A stretch of 64,000 bases of DNA from Pedobacter indicus (GTDB taxonomy: Bacteria > Bacteroidota > Bacteroidia > Sphingobacteriales > Sphingobacteriaceae), in assembly GCF_003449035.1 (NCBI RefSeq), contig NZ_QRGB01000001.1, positions 3,038,001 through 3,102,000 on the forward strand, written 5' to 3'. Both the position numbers and the translations under genes were made by a program. The notes below the pieces were generated by a model. It did no database searches, had not been told where the DNA came from, and saw only the letters and a list, made by a program, of their open reading frames with translations. This document shows positions 18,744 through 26,580 of this stretch, one piece after another (position 1 is the stretch's first letter; each line of letters opens with the position of its first letter).

Positions 18744-19749
18744 AATATACCGCGTATTTCGTCTGTCTGAATGGTGGGAGTATAAGATTGTACCCGTTTT
18801 AGCTATTGCGTACGCCACTTGCATTCAGCTTGACATCTCGATTTTTAGTAATATTTCATGGATATTATTCCTCTTGGTATCGATTATTGTAGGTGCCATT
18901 TATGTTAGTACAATTAATGATATCACCGACATGGAAGATGATCTAAGGTGTGGAAAGGAGAACCGCATGGCTAAAATACAGCCAAAATACCGCTTCATTG
19001 CCCCACTGGTATGTTTGCTAGCCGGTTGCTTTTTTGCTTATCAAATGTCGGTTGATCTGATATCCCTTATACTCTATATTCTACCCTGGATCGTATACAG
19101 TCTCTATTCTTTTAAACCTTTTCGTCTTAAAGAACGAGGTTTTTGGGGTGTTTTAGCAGATGCGTTGGGCGCCCATGTGTTTATAAGTCTCCTGATCGTC
19201 AGCAGCCTTAGTTTTAAGAACAACGCACTCATCGACTGGACTTGGTTCACCTTAGTTGGCGGCTGGTCATTAACATTCGGCATCCGCGGAATACTTTGGC
19301 ATCAGTTTCACGATCGGGAAAACGATTTAGAATCAGGAACAAGAACCTTTGCGACAGCACGAAAACCCGATGAAATAAAACGCATTGAATTTGTTCTCCT
19401 TTTTTTAGAGCTGCCTTTATTTATAGGTATGTCATTTAAGATACAACCGATGCTGATATTACCTATACTGCTCTTGTATTTTCTATTTGTGTTACTCCGC
19501 CATAAATGCTTAGGCTATAAACCGGTAATTATCATCAACCCGAAGAATTCACCCTTACAGATCTTAATGATTGACTTCTATCTTGTATTTTTCCCTCTGG
19601 GCTTGCTTGTTTTTTCAGGGTTCAATCACGGCAATTTTTGGATATTATTGGGTCATCTGTTTTTGTTCAATAGTAAACTCCGAAAGGTCATCCTCGATTC
19701 GTATCATATTTTAGTATCCAATAAGCGATATTTTATGTCATCTCCTTAA
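18727..19749 (+). CDS. UbiA-family prenyltransferase-like membrane protein
   Basis: The 340-residue protein has about eight to nine hydrophobic helices and both aspartate motifs of the UbiA superfamily: NDITDMEDDLRCGKENR at residues 64-80 and HDRENDLESGTRT near residue 200, with YSFKPFRLKERG before the middle helices. UbiA enzymes move a polyprenyl group from its diphosphate to an aromatic ring or, in DPPR synthase, to a phosphosugar. Substrate cannot be read from the sequence. It overlaps the cyclase-like gene by 17 nt, so a joint role in modifying the natural product or a lipid carrier is plausible. Confidence 0.75.
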   Translation: MTLIRKIYRVFRLSEWWEYKIVPVLAIAYATCIQLDISIFSNISWILFLLVSIIVGAIYVSTINDITDMEDDLRCGKENRMAKIQPKYRFIAPLVCLLAGCFFAYQMSVDLISLILYILPWIVYSLYSFKPFRLKERGFWGVLADALGAHVFISLLIVSSLSFKNNALIDWTWFTLVGGWSLTFGIRGILWHQFHDRENDLESGTRTFATARKPDEIKRIEFVLLFLELPLFIGMSFKIQPMLILPILLLYFLFVLLRHKCLGYKPVIIINPKNSPLQILMIDFYLVFFPLGLLVFSGFNHGNFWILLGHLFLFNSKLRKVILDSYHILVSNKRYFMSSP

Positions 19750-19850
19750 AAACTATAACCTACAGGATTTTCTGAAGTGACATTAAGTCAAAATTTTTCA
19801 AGTATTGAGCAGTAATCCACCATGTAAAATAAACCTACTAGAAATGTTAT

Positions 19851-19980
19851 TAACTTGTCCGAGAATAACAGTGGTCAAACAGTGGTTAAACAGTCTTCAA
19901 ACAGTCCTCAACCTGTGGTAAAAGGACTGTTTAACTACTGTATAATGACTGTTTATTCAGTGTTTAGTTCTAACAAGTTA
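19851..19980. repeat. 130-bp imperfect palindrome of 11-bp-phased AAACAGT heptamers
   Basis: The left half holds tandem 11-mers beginning at 19865, 19876, 19887 and 19898 (cores AACAGT/AAACAGT) and a weaker fifth at 19909. The right half holds their inverted copies at 19926, 19937, 19948 and 19959 (ACTGTTT-like). The outer ends are TAACTTGT (19851-19858) and ACAAGTTA (19973-19980). Everything is symmetric about 19915.5. An 11-bp phase with 7-bp cores and 4-bp spacers is the layout of OmpR/PhoB-type operators; a small mobile element or recombination site is also possible. Confidence 0.85.
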
Positions 19981-20014
19981 GCCGGCAATTAACTATAAGT
20001 TTAAATCTGGGAAA

Positions 20015-20061
20015 TACCTATTTGTCGGTATTGACCACTTCTGCGATTCCAAATACCTTTA
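20015..20061 (+). promoter_or_regulatory. NarL-like 16-bp inverted repeat plus promoter of the + polysaccharide arm
   Basis: TACC-TATTTGTC-GGTA at 20015-20030 is followed at once by TTG (20031-20033), 20 nt, then TACCTTTA (20054-20061), and the GT2 start codon 13 nt later. Layout and spacing are identical to 12828-12874. The left heptamer TACCTAT fits the NarL consensus exactly; the right one has two mismatches. Confidence 0.6.
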
Positions 20062-20074
20062 TTTTCAGAAAACA

Positions 20075-20992
20075 ATGGAGAGAACTACGATCATATCGGT
20101 CAATTACAATCAACCGCAGGTGACTATCGATTTTCTAAAGTCGGTTAAGAAGTATACGGACGTCGGCTCTACAGAACTTATTCTGGTTGACAACGGCAGT
20201 CTGATAAATCATGAAGACACCTTCAAGAATATCTACCCCGAGCTTATTTACATTCGTTCAGATAAAAACTTGGGTTTTGCGGGAGGGAATAATTTAGCAG
20301 TACCGGCCGCAACCGGAGATTTTCTGCTCTTTCTAAATAATGATACAGAACTAACAGAAGGGCTGATCCCCACCATGATTGAAGAATTTAAAAAGAATCC
20401 GCAAATAGGGCTTCTCTCCCCTCTTATTATTTATCACGAAAACAAAACGAAGATACAGTACGCAGGCTTCTCAAATATGAATTACCTGACCTGTAGAAAT
20501 AGAGGTATTGGCAATCTTGAAACTGATACAAATCAGTACGACCAAATCAGTGAAGAAACGGGCTATGCCCATGGTGCGGCAATGATGTGCCGGCGGAAAG
20601 ACCTGGATGAGGTGGGCTTGATGGAAGAGAATTATTTTCTGTATTACGAAGAACTGGATTGGTGCGAAAAGTTTCGGAGAACCGGAAAGAAAATTTGGTT
20701 TACGGGTAAAGCGAAGATATATCACAAGGAATCAATCTCCGTTGGAAAAGAAAGCAGTTTAAAGACCTACTTTTTATATAGAAACCGGATGCTCTTTATT
20801 CGAAAAAACACGAATGCGTTCAACACGTTTTTGTTTAGCATATTTTACTTAACAATTGCCTGTCCGAAAGCAATTGCCAGCTATGCTCTACAAAAACGAA
20901 AAGACCTGATTCCTTGGGTAATTAGAGCCATTGCATGGAACTTCAGCAACAAGACAACTAGCACAACTTTAGGGTATAAATTGATTAATTGA
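20075..20992 (+). CDS. Glycosyltransferase, GT2 family (rhamnosyltransferase-like)
   Basis: The 305-residue GT-A protein has IISVNYNQPQVT at the N-terminus, LVDNGS near residue 41, the metal-site region FLNNDTE near residue 90 and the catalytic-region motif YYEELDWCEKFR near residue 190. These are typical of WcaA/RfbF-like GT2 enzymes of capsule and O-antigen loci. It is the first gene of the + polysaccharide arm, directly behind the promoter at 20015-20061, and its stop overlaps the next start (TGATG). Confidence 0.9.
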   Translation: MERTTIISVNYNQPQVTIDFLKSVKKYTDVGSTELILVDNGSLINHEDTFKNIYPELIYIRSDKNLGFAGGNNLAVPAATGDFLLFLNNDTELTEGLIPTMIEEFKKNPQIGLLSPLIIYHENKTKIQYAGFSNMNYLTCRNRGIGNLETDTNQYDQISEETGYAHGAAMMCRRKDLDEVGLMEENYFLYYEELDWCEKFRRTGKKIWFTGKAKIYHKESISVGKESSLKTYFLYRNRMLFIRKNTNAFNTFLFSIFYLTIACPKAIASYALQKRKDLIPWVIRAIAWNFSNKTTSTTLGYKLIN

Positions 20993-22182
20993 TGGAATTA
21001 TTTTTCTGGATAAGTTTTGGTATTATAGTATACACCTTTGTTGGCTATGGTGCTGTGTTATACCTTTTCGTAAGGATAAAAAGAGCTTTAAAAAATAAAA
21101 AACCAGCGGTTATCAAGAACCACAATACCTTACCAACGTGTAGTGTGCTAATCGCAGCTTACAACGAGGAAAGCTGTATCCGACAAAAGATTGAAAACAC
21201 CCTTGCTTTAAATTATCCAGAGCATTTGATAAACTATATTATCGTTACCGACGGTTCGACTGATTCTACGAATCAGATTGTCTCAGAATACCCCGCCGTT
21301 AATTTACTATTTGAGCCAAAACGCAGCGGTAAAATAAATGCTATACATAGATCGATGAGTTTAATCAGCTCTGACGTCGTGGTTTTCACAGATGCAAATA
21401 CCTTTTTAAATGAAGACGCATTGCTCAATATCTGCAGACATTATACCAATCCGCAGGTAGGTGGTGTCGCGGGAGAAAAACGTATATATACAGACGAAAA
21501 AGCAGATGCAAGCAGTGCTGGCGAAGGGTTCTACTGGAAATATGAATCCAAATTAAAGGAGTGGGATTCAGAACTGAACACGGCCATCGGTGCAGCGGGT
21601 GAGCTGTTCAGCATTCGCCGGGAGCTCTACCAGGCAGTGCCTAGCGATACGATCTTAGATGATTTTATGATCTCCATGCAGATTGCTATGCAAGGCTACA
21701 AGATCGTTTATGAGCCTGAAGCTTACGCACTGGAAACATCCTCTTCCAATGTCAGGGAAGAGTTAAAACGAAAAATCCGGATCGCTACGGGCGGAATACA
21801 ATCGATTATAAACCTAAAATCGTTATTAAACCCTTTGGCTTATGGGTTACTGAGTTTTCAGTACCTAAGCCACAGGGTTTTACGCTGGAGTATCACACCT
21901 TTACTATTGATTATAACCTTTATATTGAACGGGCTACTTGTGATTGACGCTGAAGGCTTGATTTATAACCTGATGCTTGGGTCGCAAGTGGCTTTTTATT
22001 TACTCGCCTTCCTGGGTTATCGTTTAGAAAAGAAAGAATTGAAATTAAAAATTGCCTTTATCCCCTATTATTTCTGTGTGATGAATTATGCAGTAATTGT
22101 CGGAACATTCAAATATTTCACGACGAAAAGAAGTGCGGTATGGGAAAAAGCAGAGAGGAAAGACTTAATACCTATATCATAA
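20992..22182 (+). CDS. Membrane GT2 glycosyltransferase
   Basis: The 396-residue protein starts at the ATG overlapping the previous stop. It has one N-terminal membrane helix, a cytosolic GT-A domain (VLIAAYNEE, VTDGSTDST, FTDANTFL, DDFMISMQI) and three C-terminal helices, the architecture of HasA/IcaA-like enzymes. The expected QxxRW acceptor motif is not intact: the equivalent stretch reads RKIRIATGG, which argues for single-sugar transfer rather than processive polymerisation, though this is inference. Confidence 0.88.
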   Translation: MELFFWISFGIIVYTFVGYGAVLYLFVRIKRALKNKKPAVIKNHNTLPTCSVLIAAYNEESCIRQKIENTLALNYPEHLINYIIVTDGSTDSTNQIVSEYPAVNLLFEPKRSGKINAIHRSMSLISSDVVVFTDANTFLNEDALLNICRHYTNPQVGGVAGEKRIYTDEKADASSAGEGFYWKYESKLKEWDSELNTAIGAAGELFSIRRELYQAVPSDTILDDFMISMQIAMQGYKIVYEPEAYALETSSSNVREELKRKIRIATGGIQSIINLKSLLNPLAYGLLSFQYLSHRVLRWSITPLLLIITFILNGLLVIDAEGLIYNLMLGSQVAFYLLAFLGYRLEKKELKLKIAFIPYYFCVMNYAVIVGTFKYFTTKRSAVWEKAERKDLIPIS

Positions 22183-22242
22183 CTAGTTATAATATATTAT
22201 TGAAGCGGATAGTTAGTTCACTACTTCAAATGAAAAATTAAG

Positions 22243-23433
22243 ATGAAAATATCGATAAAATCTCTACGACGGATTACTTCAAAAGGAGAATTCATACCTG
22301 AAATAGATGGACTTCGGTTCCTAGCAATTACGCCAGTTGTTCTGATGCACGCCGACACCAATTATTTAAGAACTTTTGACTCCTCGTTGCATATACAATC
22401 CGACGTCTATAATCAAATCATTAATGATGGATGGAAGGGCGTCTGGTTGTTTTTCGGTATTAGTGGGTTTATTCTATCCTATTTCTTTGCCAAACATTTT
22501 TACATAAACAAAAGAAGTATGAACGAGCTCAACCTAAGAACGTATTATGTGAGAAGATTGACTAGATTAGAGCCTCCGTTTTTAATATCAATGACGATAT
22601 TTTTTATATTTTCCGCGCTTTATCTATATGACTTCAAATCATTATTTTCCAATTTCTTAGGTTCTATAACTTATCTGCACAATATAATATTCGGACGATG
22701 GTCGCCAATAAATCCAGTTACTTGGTCGCTAGAAGTTGAAGTACAATTCTACATGCTCGCACCATTTCTAAGCGCATTTTTCTTTCTTCTTAAAGAGAAT
22801 CTTCGAAATTTTCTTTTGTGCGCTTTCATCATTGCTATACCGCTAGTGGTATTACATGAAAACAGTCTATTTATTACTAATCCCCACCTAAGTATGACTA
22901 TCCCCGTCTTTATACAACATTTTTTAGTTGGTATTCTTTTTACATCAATTTATACGGGTTCATATTGGGAAAGGATTAGAAAAAACAATTTCATATGGGA
23001 TATTATTACCGTTATTGCGATAATCTTTATTTTTACTGATAATACGATTAGTCACTTCGCATTCGACTTATGTCTTTTGCTCATTTTGATAGGAGCTTTC
23101 AAAGGTACGGTCATTAATAAGATATTTTGCAATTCTATTGTTACAACGATCGGTGGCATGTGTTATAGTATATACTTGATACACTATGGCATTATATACG
23201 GCCTATCTAGAATTTTAGGTTTGGTGACTTTTAAATCTGCGCTTATAAACTATTTGTTCCATATGACCATAACAATGATTGTTGTGTTATTTATATCTGT
23301 AATTTTTTATAAGTATTTCGAACGTCCATTCATGGATCGACATTGGCCCCATAAACTACGGACACGCATTGAAAAGATTATAAAAAAATCGAAAAGGTTA
23401 TCACCAATCTTTGGAAAGTCTATCCTAAAGTAA
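22243..23433 (+). CDS. Acyltransferase 3 family membrane protein (OafA-like)
   Basis: The 396-residue protein has about ten hydrophobic helices and the family start motif EIDGLRFLAITPVVLMHAD with the conserved His. Acyltransferase-3 proteins O-acetylate or O-acylate sugars of surface polysaccharides at the inner membrane. It lies 60 nt after the membrane GT2 on the same strand, so it probably decorates the polysaccharide. The gene is clearly richer in A+T than those before it. Confidence 0.9.
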   Translation: MKISIKSLRRITSKGEFIPEIDGLRFLAITPVVLMHADTNYLRTFDSSLHIQSDVYNQIINDGWKGVWLFFGISGFILSYFFAKHFYINKRSMNELNLRTYYVRRLTRLEPPFLISMTIFFIFSALYLYDFKSLFSNFLGSITYLHNIIFGRWSPINPVTWSLEVEVQFYMLAPFLSAFFFLLKENLRNFLLCAFIIAIPLVVLHENSLFITNPHLSMTIPVFIQHFLVGILFTSIYTGSYWERIRKNNFIWDIITVIAIIFIFTDNTISHFAFDLCLLLILIGAFKGTVINKIFCNSIVTTIGGMCYSIYLIHYGIIYGLSRILGLVTFKSALINYLFHMTITMIVVLFISVIFYKYFERPFMDRHWPHKLRTRIEKIIKKSKRLSPIFGKSILK

Positions 23434-23497
23434 CAACGACACCCGTTACAAAAGGGTCTTTAAAGATGTATTTTCCTTTGAAGACTTCCCTATTTTT

Positions 23498-23803
23498 TCA
23501 ACCCATGTTTCTGAAAAACCAATTTGTATTTTTTTTTGGATCTGCAAACACATATGAAATCTTATATAATTCGTTTCGTGCATCTAGTTTTCGCAAGACC
23601 TCTCTAATAGGTGATCCGTCACGGTGCTTCTTTATAAATATACCTGCAGCGATAAATTCCGTCATTAAATCCTTTGCTTGCACCTCTCGAATCGCTGCAT
23701 TCGTTATAAAGTAGTTAGCAATAACCTTGTTGATTTCGTTTATTTTTTCCATAAGCTTATTTTTTTGAGCAGAGTCAGATCGCACCCCCTCTTTACTTAA
23801 CAC
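23498..23803 (-). CDS. Small hypothetical protein, possibly N-terminally truncated
   Basis: The 101-residue frame starts at GTG (23803), with an ATG at 23752 as the alternative. It is charged and soluble-looking, with helix-like KINEINKVIANYF and a C-terminal VFADPKKNTNWFF. I do not recognise a family. The frame stays open above the GTG (EFVFRVD) up to a TGA, so it may be the remnant of a longer gene. A competing 82-residue frame on the + strand looks less protein-like. A 17-bp palindrome sits just upstream. Confidence 0.45.
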   Translation of the reverse strand: MLSKEGVRSDSAQKNKLMEKINEINKVIANYFITNAAIREVQAKDLMTEFIAAGIFIKKHRDGSPIREVLRKLDARNELYKISYVFADPKKNTNWFFRNMG

Positions 23804-23821
23804 ATCAACTCTGAATACAAA

Positions 23822-23838
23822 TTCTCACAACGTGAGAA
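23822..23838. promoter_or_regulatory. Perfect 7-3-7 inverted repeat, possible operator
   Basis: TTCTCAC-AAC-GTGAGAA lies 18 nt upstream of the GTG of the small - strand gene and about 165 nt upstream of the lipoprotein gene. It has no T-run on either side, so a repressor site is more likely than a terminator. Confidence 0.4.
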
Positions 23839-24571
23839 AAGAGGATCAACTACAATATAGTGATGTAGCAACAAAGAAAAGAAGAACTACACATTATAAG
23901 TAAAATGTAAATTTTTTGATGTACACAGAAAGTTATTTTCTTTAATAATTATTATATACTACATTTGCGATGTTTTCAAATTAAATGTTAGTATAAAGTA
24001 TTATGGGTAATTTTAAGTATTTAAAGAATACACGAAAAATGGGTTTTTTATTTAGTATTCTGATTGTTGGACTGTTATCGTGTGAAAGAGAGCAGTTGGC
24101 ACCAGCGAAACCAGTTGAGGAAGAAAGATCAACTATCGATAGCCTTACAGCAAATACCTCTCAAAACAAGTCCGAAACAATATCTCAAAGTGAGTTGATA
24201 GGAAAAGGTTCAGGAGTTTTAGAGCTGAGAGACATTTCTGATAAAAAGTATACAATAAAAGAGGGCACCTACACAGCTCTCCGTTTTCAGAACATTAAAA
24301 ACGTCAGTATTGATGGATTAGGTAAAGTGAAAGTCACCAATGGAAACGTAGATATTGGGAATGTTGATAATTTAACTTTAAGTGGAATAGAAATACACGA
24401 TTATGACCAGGCAGCCATTTACGTTCACACCTCTGCCAACAATCTAACTCTAAGTAATATTAAATTAAAAAATATCAATAATTATGGAGTTGACCTCTCC
24501 CCTAAAAACCGGAGTATTTAAAATTAGAGAAAAACGGATTGAATTACTAATTTTAAACAGGAGGAACACAG

Positions 24572-24838
24572 ATGAAAAAATCGAAGTTTACCGAAGCCCA
24601 GATCGCCTTTGCGATCAAGCAGGCCGAGACCGGCACCCGTGTGGAGGAAGTCTGCAGGAAAATGGGGATCAGCGAGGCCACATTTTACAATTGGAAGAAA
24701 AAATACGGTGGCTTGGGAGTCGCAGAATTGCGTCGGTTACGCCAACTGGAAGAGGAAAATGCACAGCTGAAGAAGCTGGTCGCTGATCTGAGCCTGGACA
24801 AGCAGATGCTGCAGGATGTGTTAAAAAAAAAGTACTGA
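24572..24838 (+). CDS. IS3-family transposase OrfA
   Basis: The 88-residue protein has a helix-turn-helix (VEEVCRKMGISEATFYNWKKKYGG) that binds the element ends, then a leucine-zipper-like helix (LRQLEEENAQLKKLVADL). A good Shine-Dalgarno sequence (AGGAGG) precedes the ATG, unlike the host genes. The frame ends just after a run of nine A (24823-24831), where ribosomes can slip -1 into orfB. Confidence 0.93.
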   Translation: MKKSKFTEAQIAFAIKQAETGTRVEEVCRKMGISEATFYNWKKKYGGLGVAELRRLRQLEEENAQLKKLVADLSLDKQMLQDVLKKKY

Positions 24839-24858
24839 AACCCGCCCAGCGCAGAAAG

Positions 24859-25692
24859 ATGGTCAAAGACCTTGTATCGGATTACCGTGTCTCATTACGC
24901 CGGGCGTGCCAAGTATCCCTACTGAGCACTTCGGTCTGGTATTATAAAAACGTTCGCAGCAATGATGGCCCGCTTCGCCAGCGAATACGGGGCATTGCCG
25001 AGACCCGTGTGCGTTATGGCATTGAACGCATCGTGGTCCTATTGAAACGGGAAGGTTGGAAGGATAACCATAAACGTGTTTACCGCATTTATAAGGAAGA
25101 GGGGCTAAACCTGCGTGTGAAGCGCCCCCGGCGTTGCCGAGCTGCCTCGCACCGCTCGGAAAAACCGGCTTTCTCCAGTTTACACGATTGCTGGAGCATG
25201 GATTTCGTGGCTGATGCGCTGTTTGACGGCCGGAAGATCCGCTGCTTAACTGTAGTGGATAATTATAGCCGTAAATGTATGGCTATCCAGACCGGGCAAG
25301 GGCTTAAGGGGAAGGATGTGGTAGCTGTACTGGAAGGGCTCAGGCTGTTCCAGGGGGCAAAGCCGAAGAGGATCCAGGTGGATAATGGATCGGAGTTCAT
25401 TTCAAAGGATGTCGATAGATGGGCTTATGAACACCGGGTTGAATTAATTTTTTCCAGACCGGGCAAACCGACGGATAATCCGTATATTGAGTCCTTCAAC
25501 GGGAGCTTTCGGGACGAATGCCTGAATGTGAACTGGTTTCTGTCATTGGAAGACGCGAAGGAGAAAATCGAAGTCTGGAGGGAGGAATATAACACCTTCC
25601 GGCCCCATAGCTGTCTGGGGGATCTGACACCCGAAATGTACATCGAAAAGCAGGTCAAAACAGCAGAACTTTCTATTTTAGAAGACTCCTAA
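24859..25692 (+). CDS. IS3-family transposase OrfB (DDE catalytic part)
   Basis: The 277-residue frame from the first ATG holds an rve/DDE integrase domain: WSMDFV (first Asp), QVDNGSEF (second Asp) and NPYIESFNGSFRDEC (Glu). The frame is open back through the nine-A run, reading KKKVLKPAQRRKM, so the active enzyme is almost certainly an OrfAB fusion of 373 residues made by -1 frameshifting. It cuts and joins the element ends. Confidence 0.93.
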   Translation: MVKDLVSDYRVSLRRACQVSLLSTSVWYYKNVRSNDGPLRQRIRGIAETRVRYGIERIVVLLKREGWKDNHKRVYRIYKEEGLNLRVKRPRRCRAASHRSEKPAFSSLHDCWSMDFVADALFDGRKIRCLTVVDNYSRKCMAIQTGQGLKGKDVVAVLEGLRLFQGAKPKRIQVDNGSEFISKDVDRWAYEHRVELIFSRPGKPTDNPYIESFNGSFRDECLNVNWFLSLEDAKEKIEVWREEYNTFRPHSCLGDLTPEMYIEKQVKTAELSILEDS

Positions 25693-26527
25693 ATATGGGG
25701 AGAGGTCAGAGTGAGATTCGATATCAATAAGAAATATGATGGGTCAACCTCTAGTTTTAGCAACAATATTCACTTAACAAATATACATGCAGAGAATATT
25801 GGAACATTATTTATTAGTCAAGGAGGGATCCAAAATGATGGCTTTTACGGACTAATAAAGAACTTCAAACTAACGAATTCTAAAGTCGTCAATTCTCCTT
25901 ATTTAAATGGACTCACTAGCGTTGGCTGTGCCGAAGATTATGAGATGTCTAATAACGTAATAGACAATGTGAATGCAAGTGATAAATATCCTAATGGAGC
26001 AAACAACCATACAGGTATATTTTACGCGCAAGGCAATGGTAAAATATTTAACAATAAAGCCACAAACTTCCAAGGAAATTTAGTACGAGCATGGCTCTTT
26101 AGTATTACAAAACCAGCTATTGTTGAAATTTACAATAATGTAGCCTACAACTCGACAAGATATAGTGCTTTTGAGCTACAAGTTCCGCCTTCTACAGAAA
26201 ATCTTTCGAGCTTCAAACCAGCTAACGCGAAAGTTTATAATAATACCGTAGGAAAACTCAATACAGGAGAGCCGAAGTTCTTCGAAGGCAGATTACTTGA
26301 CCTTTATAGAACACATGGCAATGTTGAAATATATAATAATTTAGGTTTTGACATGCGTGACGATGTTCTTATACATAATATGGCAGATGCGTCAACAACA
26401 AAAATAACTAAACAATCAAACAATCACTATTTCAAAAATACGCAAGAAGCCGTTCGTGATCTGACTACATTTACTTCTAAAATTTCCGGAGTAGGTGCCT
26501 CATTATAGCATTCACTAATTTAGTTCT

Positions 26528-26580
26528 AACGACCTTTGATAGCACATCTCGATATGGAGCTATTAAAGGTTGTTTTTTTT
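26528..26580 (+). terminator. Rho-independent terminator after the beta-helix gene
   Basis: A 16-bp stem with two mismatched or wobble pairs (26528-26543 with 26559-26574) is followed by eight T on the + strand. It ends the + polysaccharide arm and overlaps the 3' end of the convergent GMC gene. Confidence 0.8.

Larger units (their letters stand above)
19750..20074. other. 325-nt non-coding region between the NRPS locus and the polysaccharide locus
   Basis: No open frame of note is seen here. The stretch holds the 130-bp palindrome of phased repeats (19851-19980) and the NarL-like promoter (20015-20061), both listed separately. The first 100 bases show nothing recognisable, and no clear rho-independent terminator for the upstream operon was found. 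Confidence 0.8.
24491..25708 (+). mobile_element. IS3-family insertion sequence (IS407-like), 1218 bp
   Basis: The ends are a 12-bp perfect inverted repeat, TGACCTCTCCCC at 24491-24502 and its complement at 25697-25708, continuing imperfectly inward. It is flanked by the 4-bp direct repeat GAGT (24487-24490 and 25709-25712), the duplication length of the IS407 subgroup. It carries orfA and orfB with a -1 frameshift signal. Its G+C is clearly above that of the surrounding gene, so it is recently acquired. Both ends and both frames look intact, so it may still move. Confidence 0.93.
24003..26508 (+). pseudogene. Right-handed beta-helix lipoprotein gene split by an insertion sequence
   Basis: The N-terminal part (24003-24490) has a lipoprotein signal ending in LLSC and the start of a parallel beta-helix (repeated NLTLSNI-like turns). 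The C-terminal part (25713-26508) continues the repeats (VYNNT, IYNNL). Removing the element and one 4-bp duplication joins the halves in frame, giving 427 residues with no stop. Such proteins are often polysaccharide lyases, epimerases or surface binders; here it would act on or hold the exopolysaccharide. The N-terminal piece alone now ends at 24521 inside the element, so function is probably lost. Confidence 0.9.

Noticed and set aside
19851-19980. Possible CRISPR array
   Set aside because: Units are 11 bp with 4-bp spacers and inverted in the second half; no cas genes nearby.
23466-23714. 82-residue + frame after the acyltransferase gene
   Set aside because: Phe/Ser-rich and low-complexity, opposite a better - strand frame; probably a shadow.
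24484-24786. 100-residue + frame across the IS left end
   Set aside because: It overlaps orfA in another frame, starts in the split lipoprotein and has no family features; orfA is clearly the real gene.
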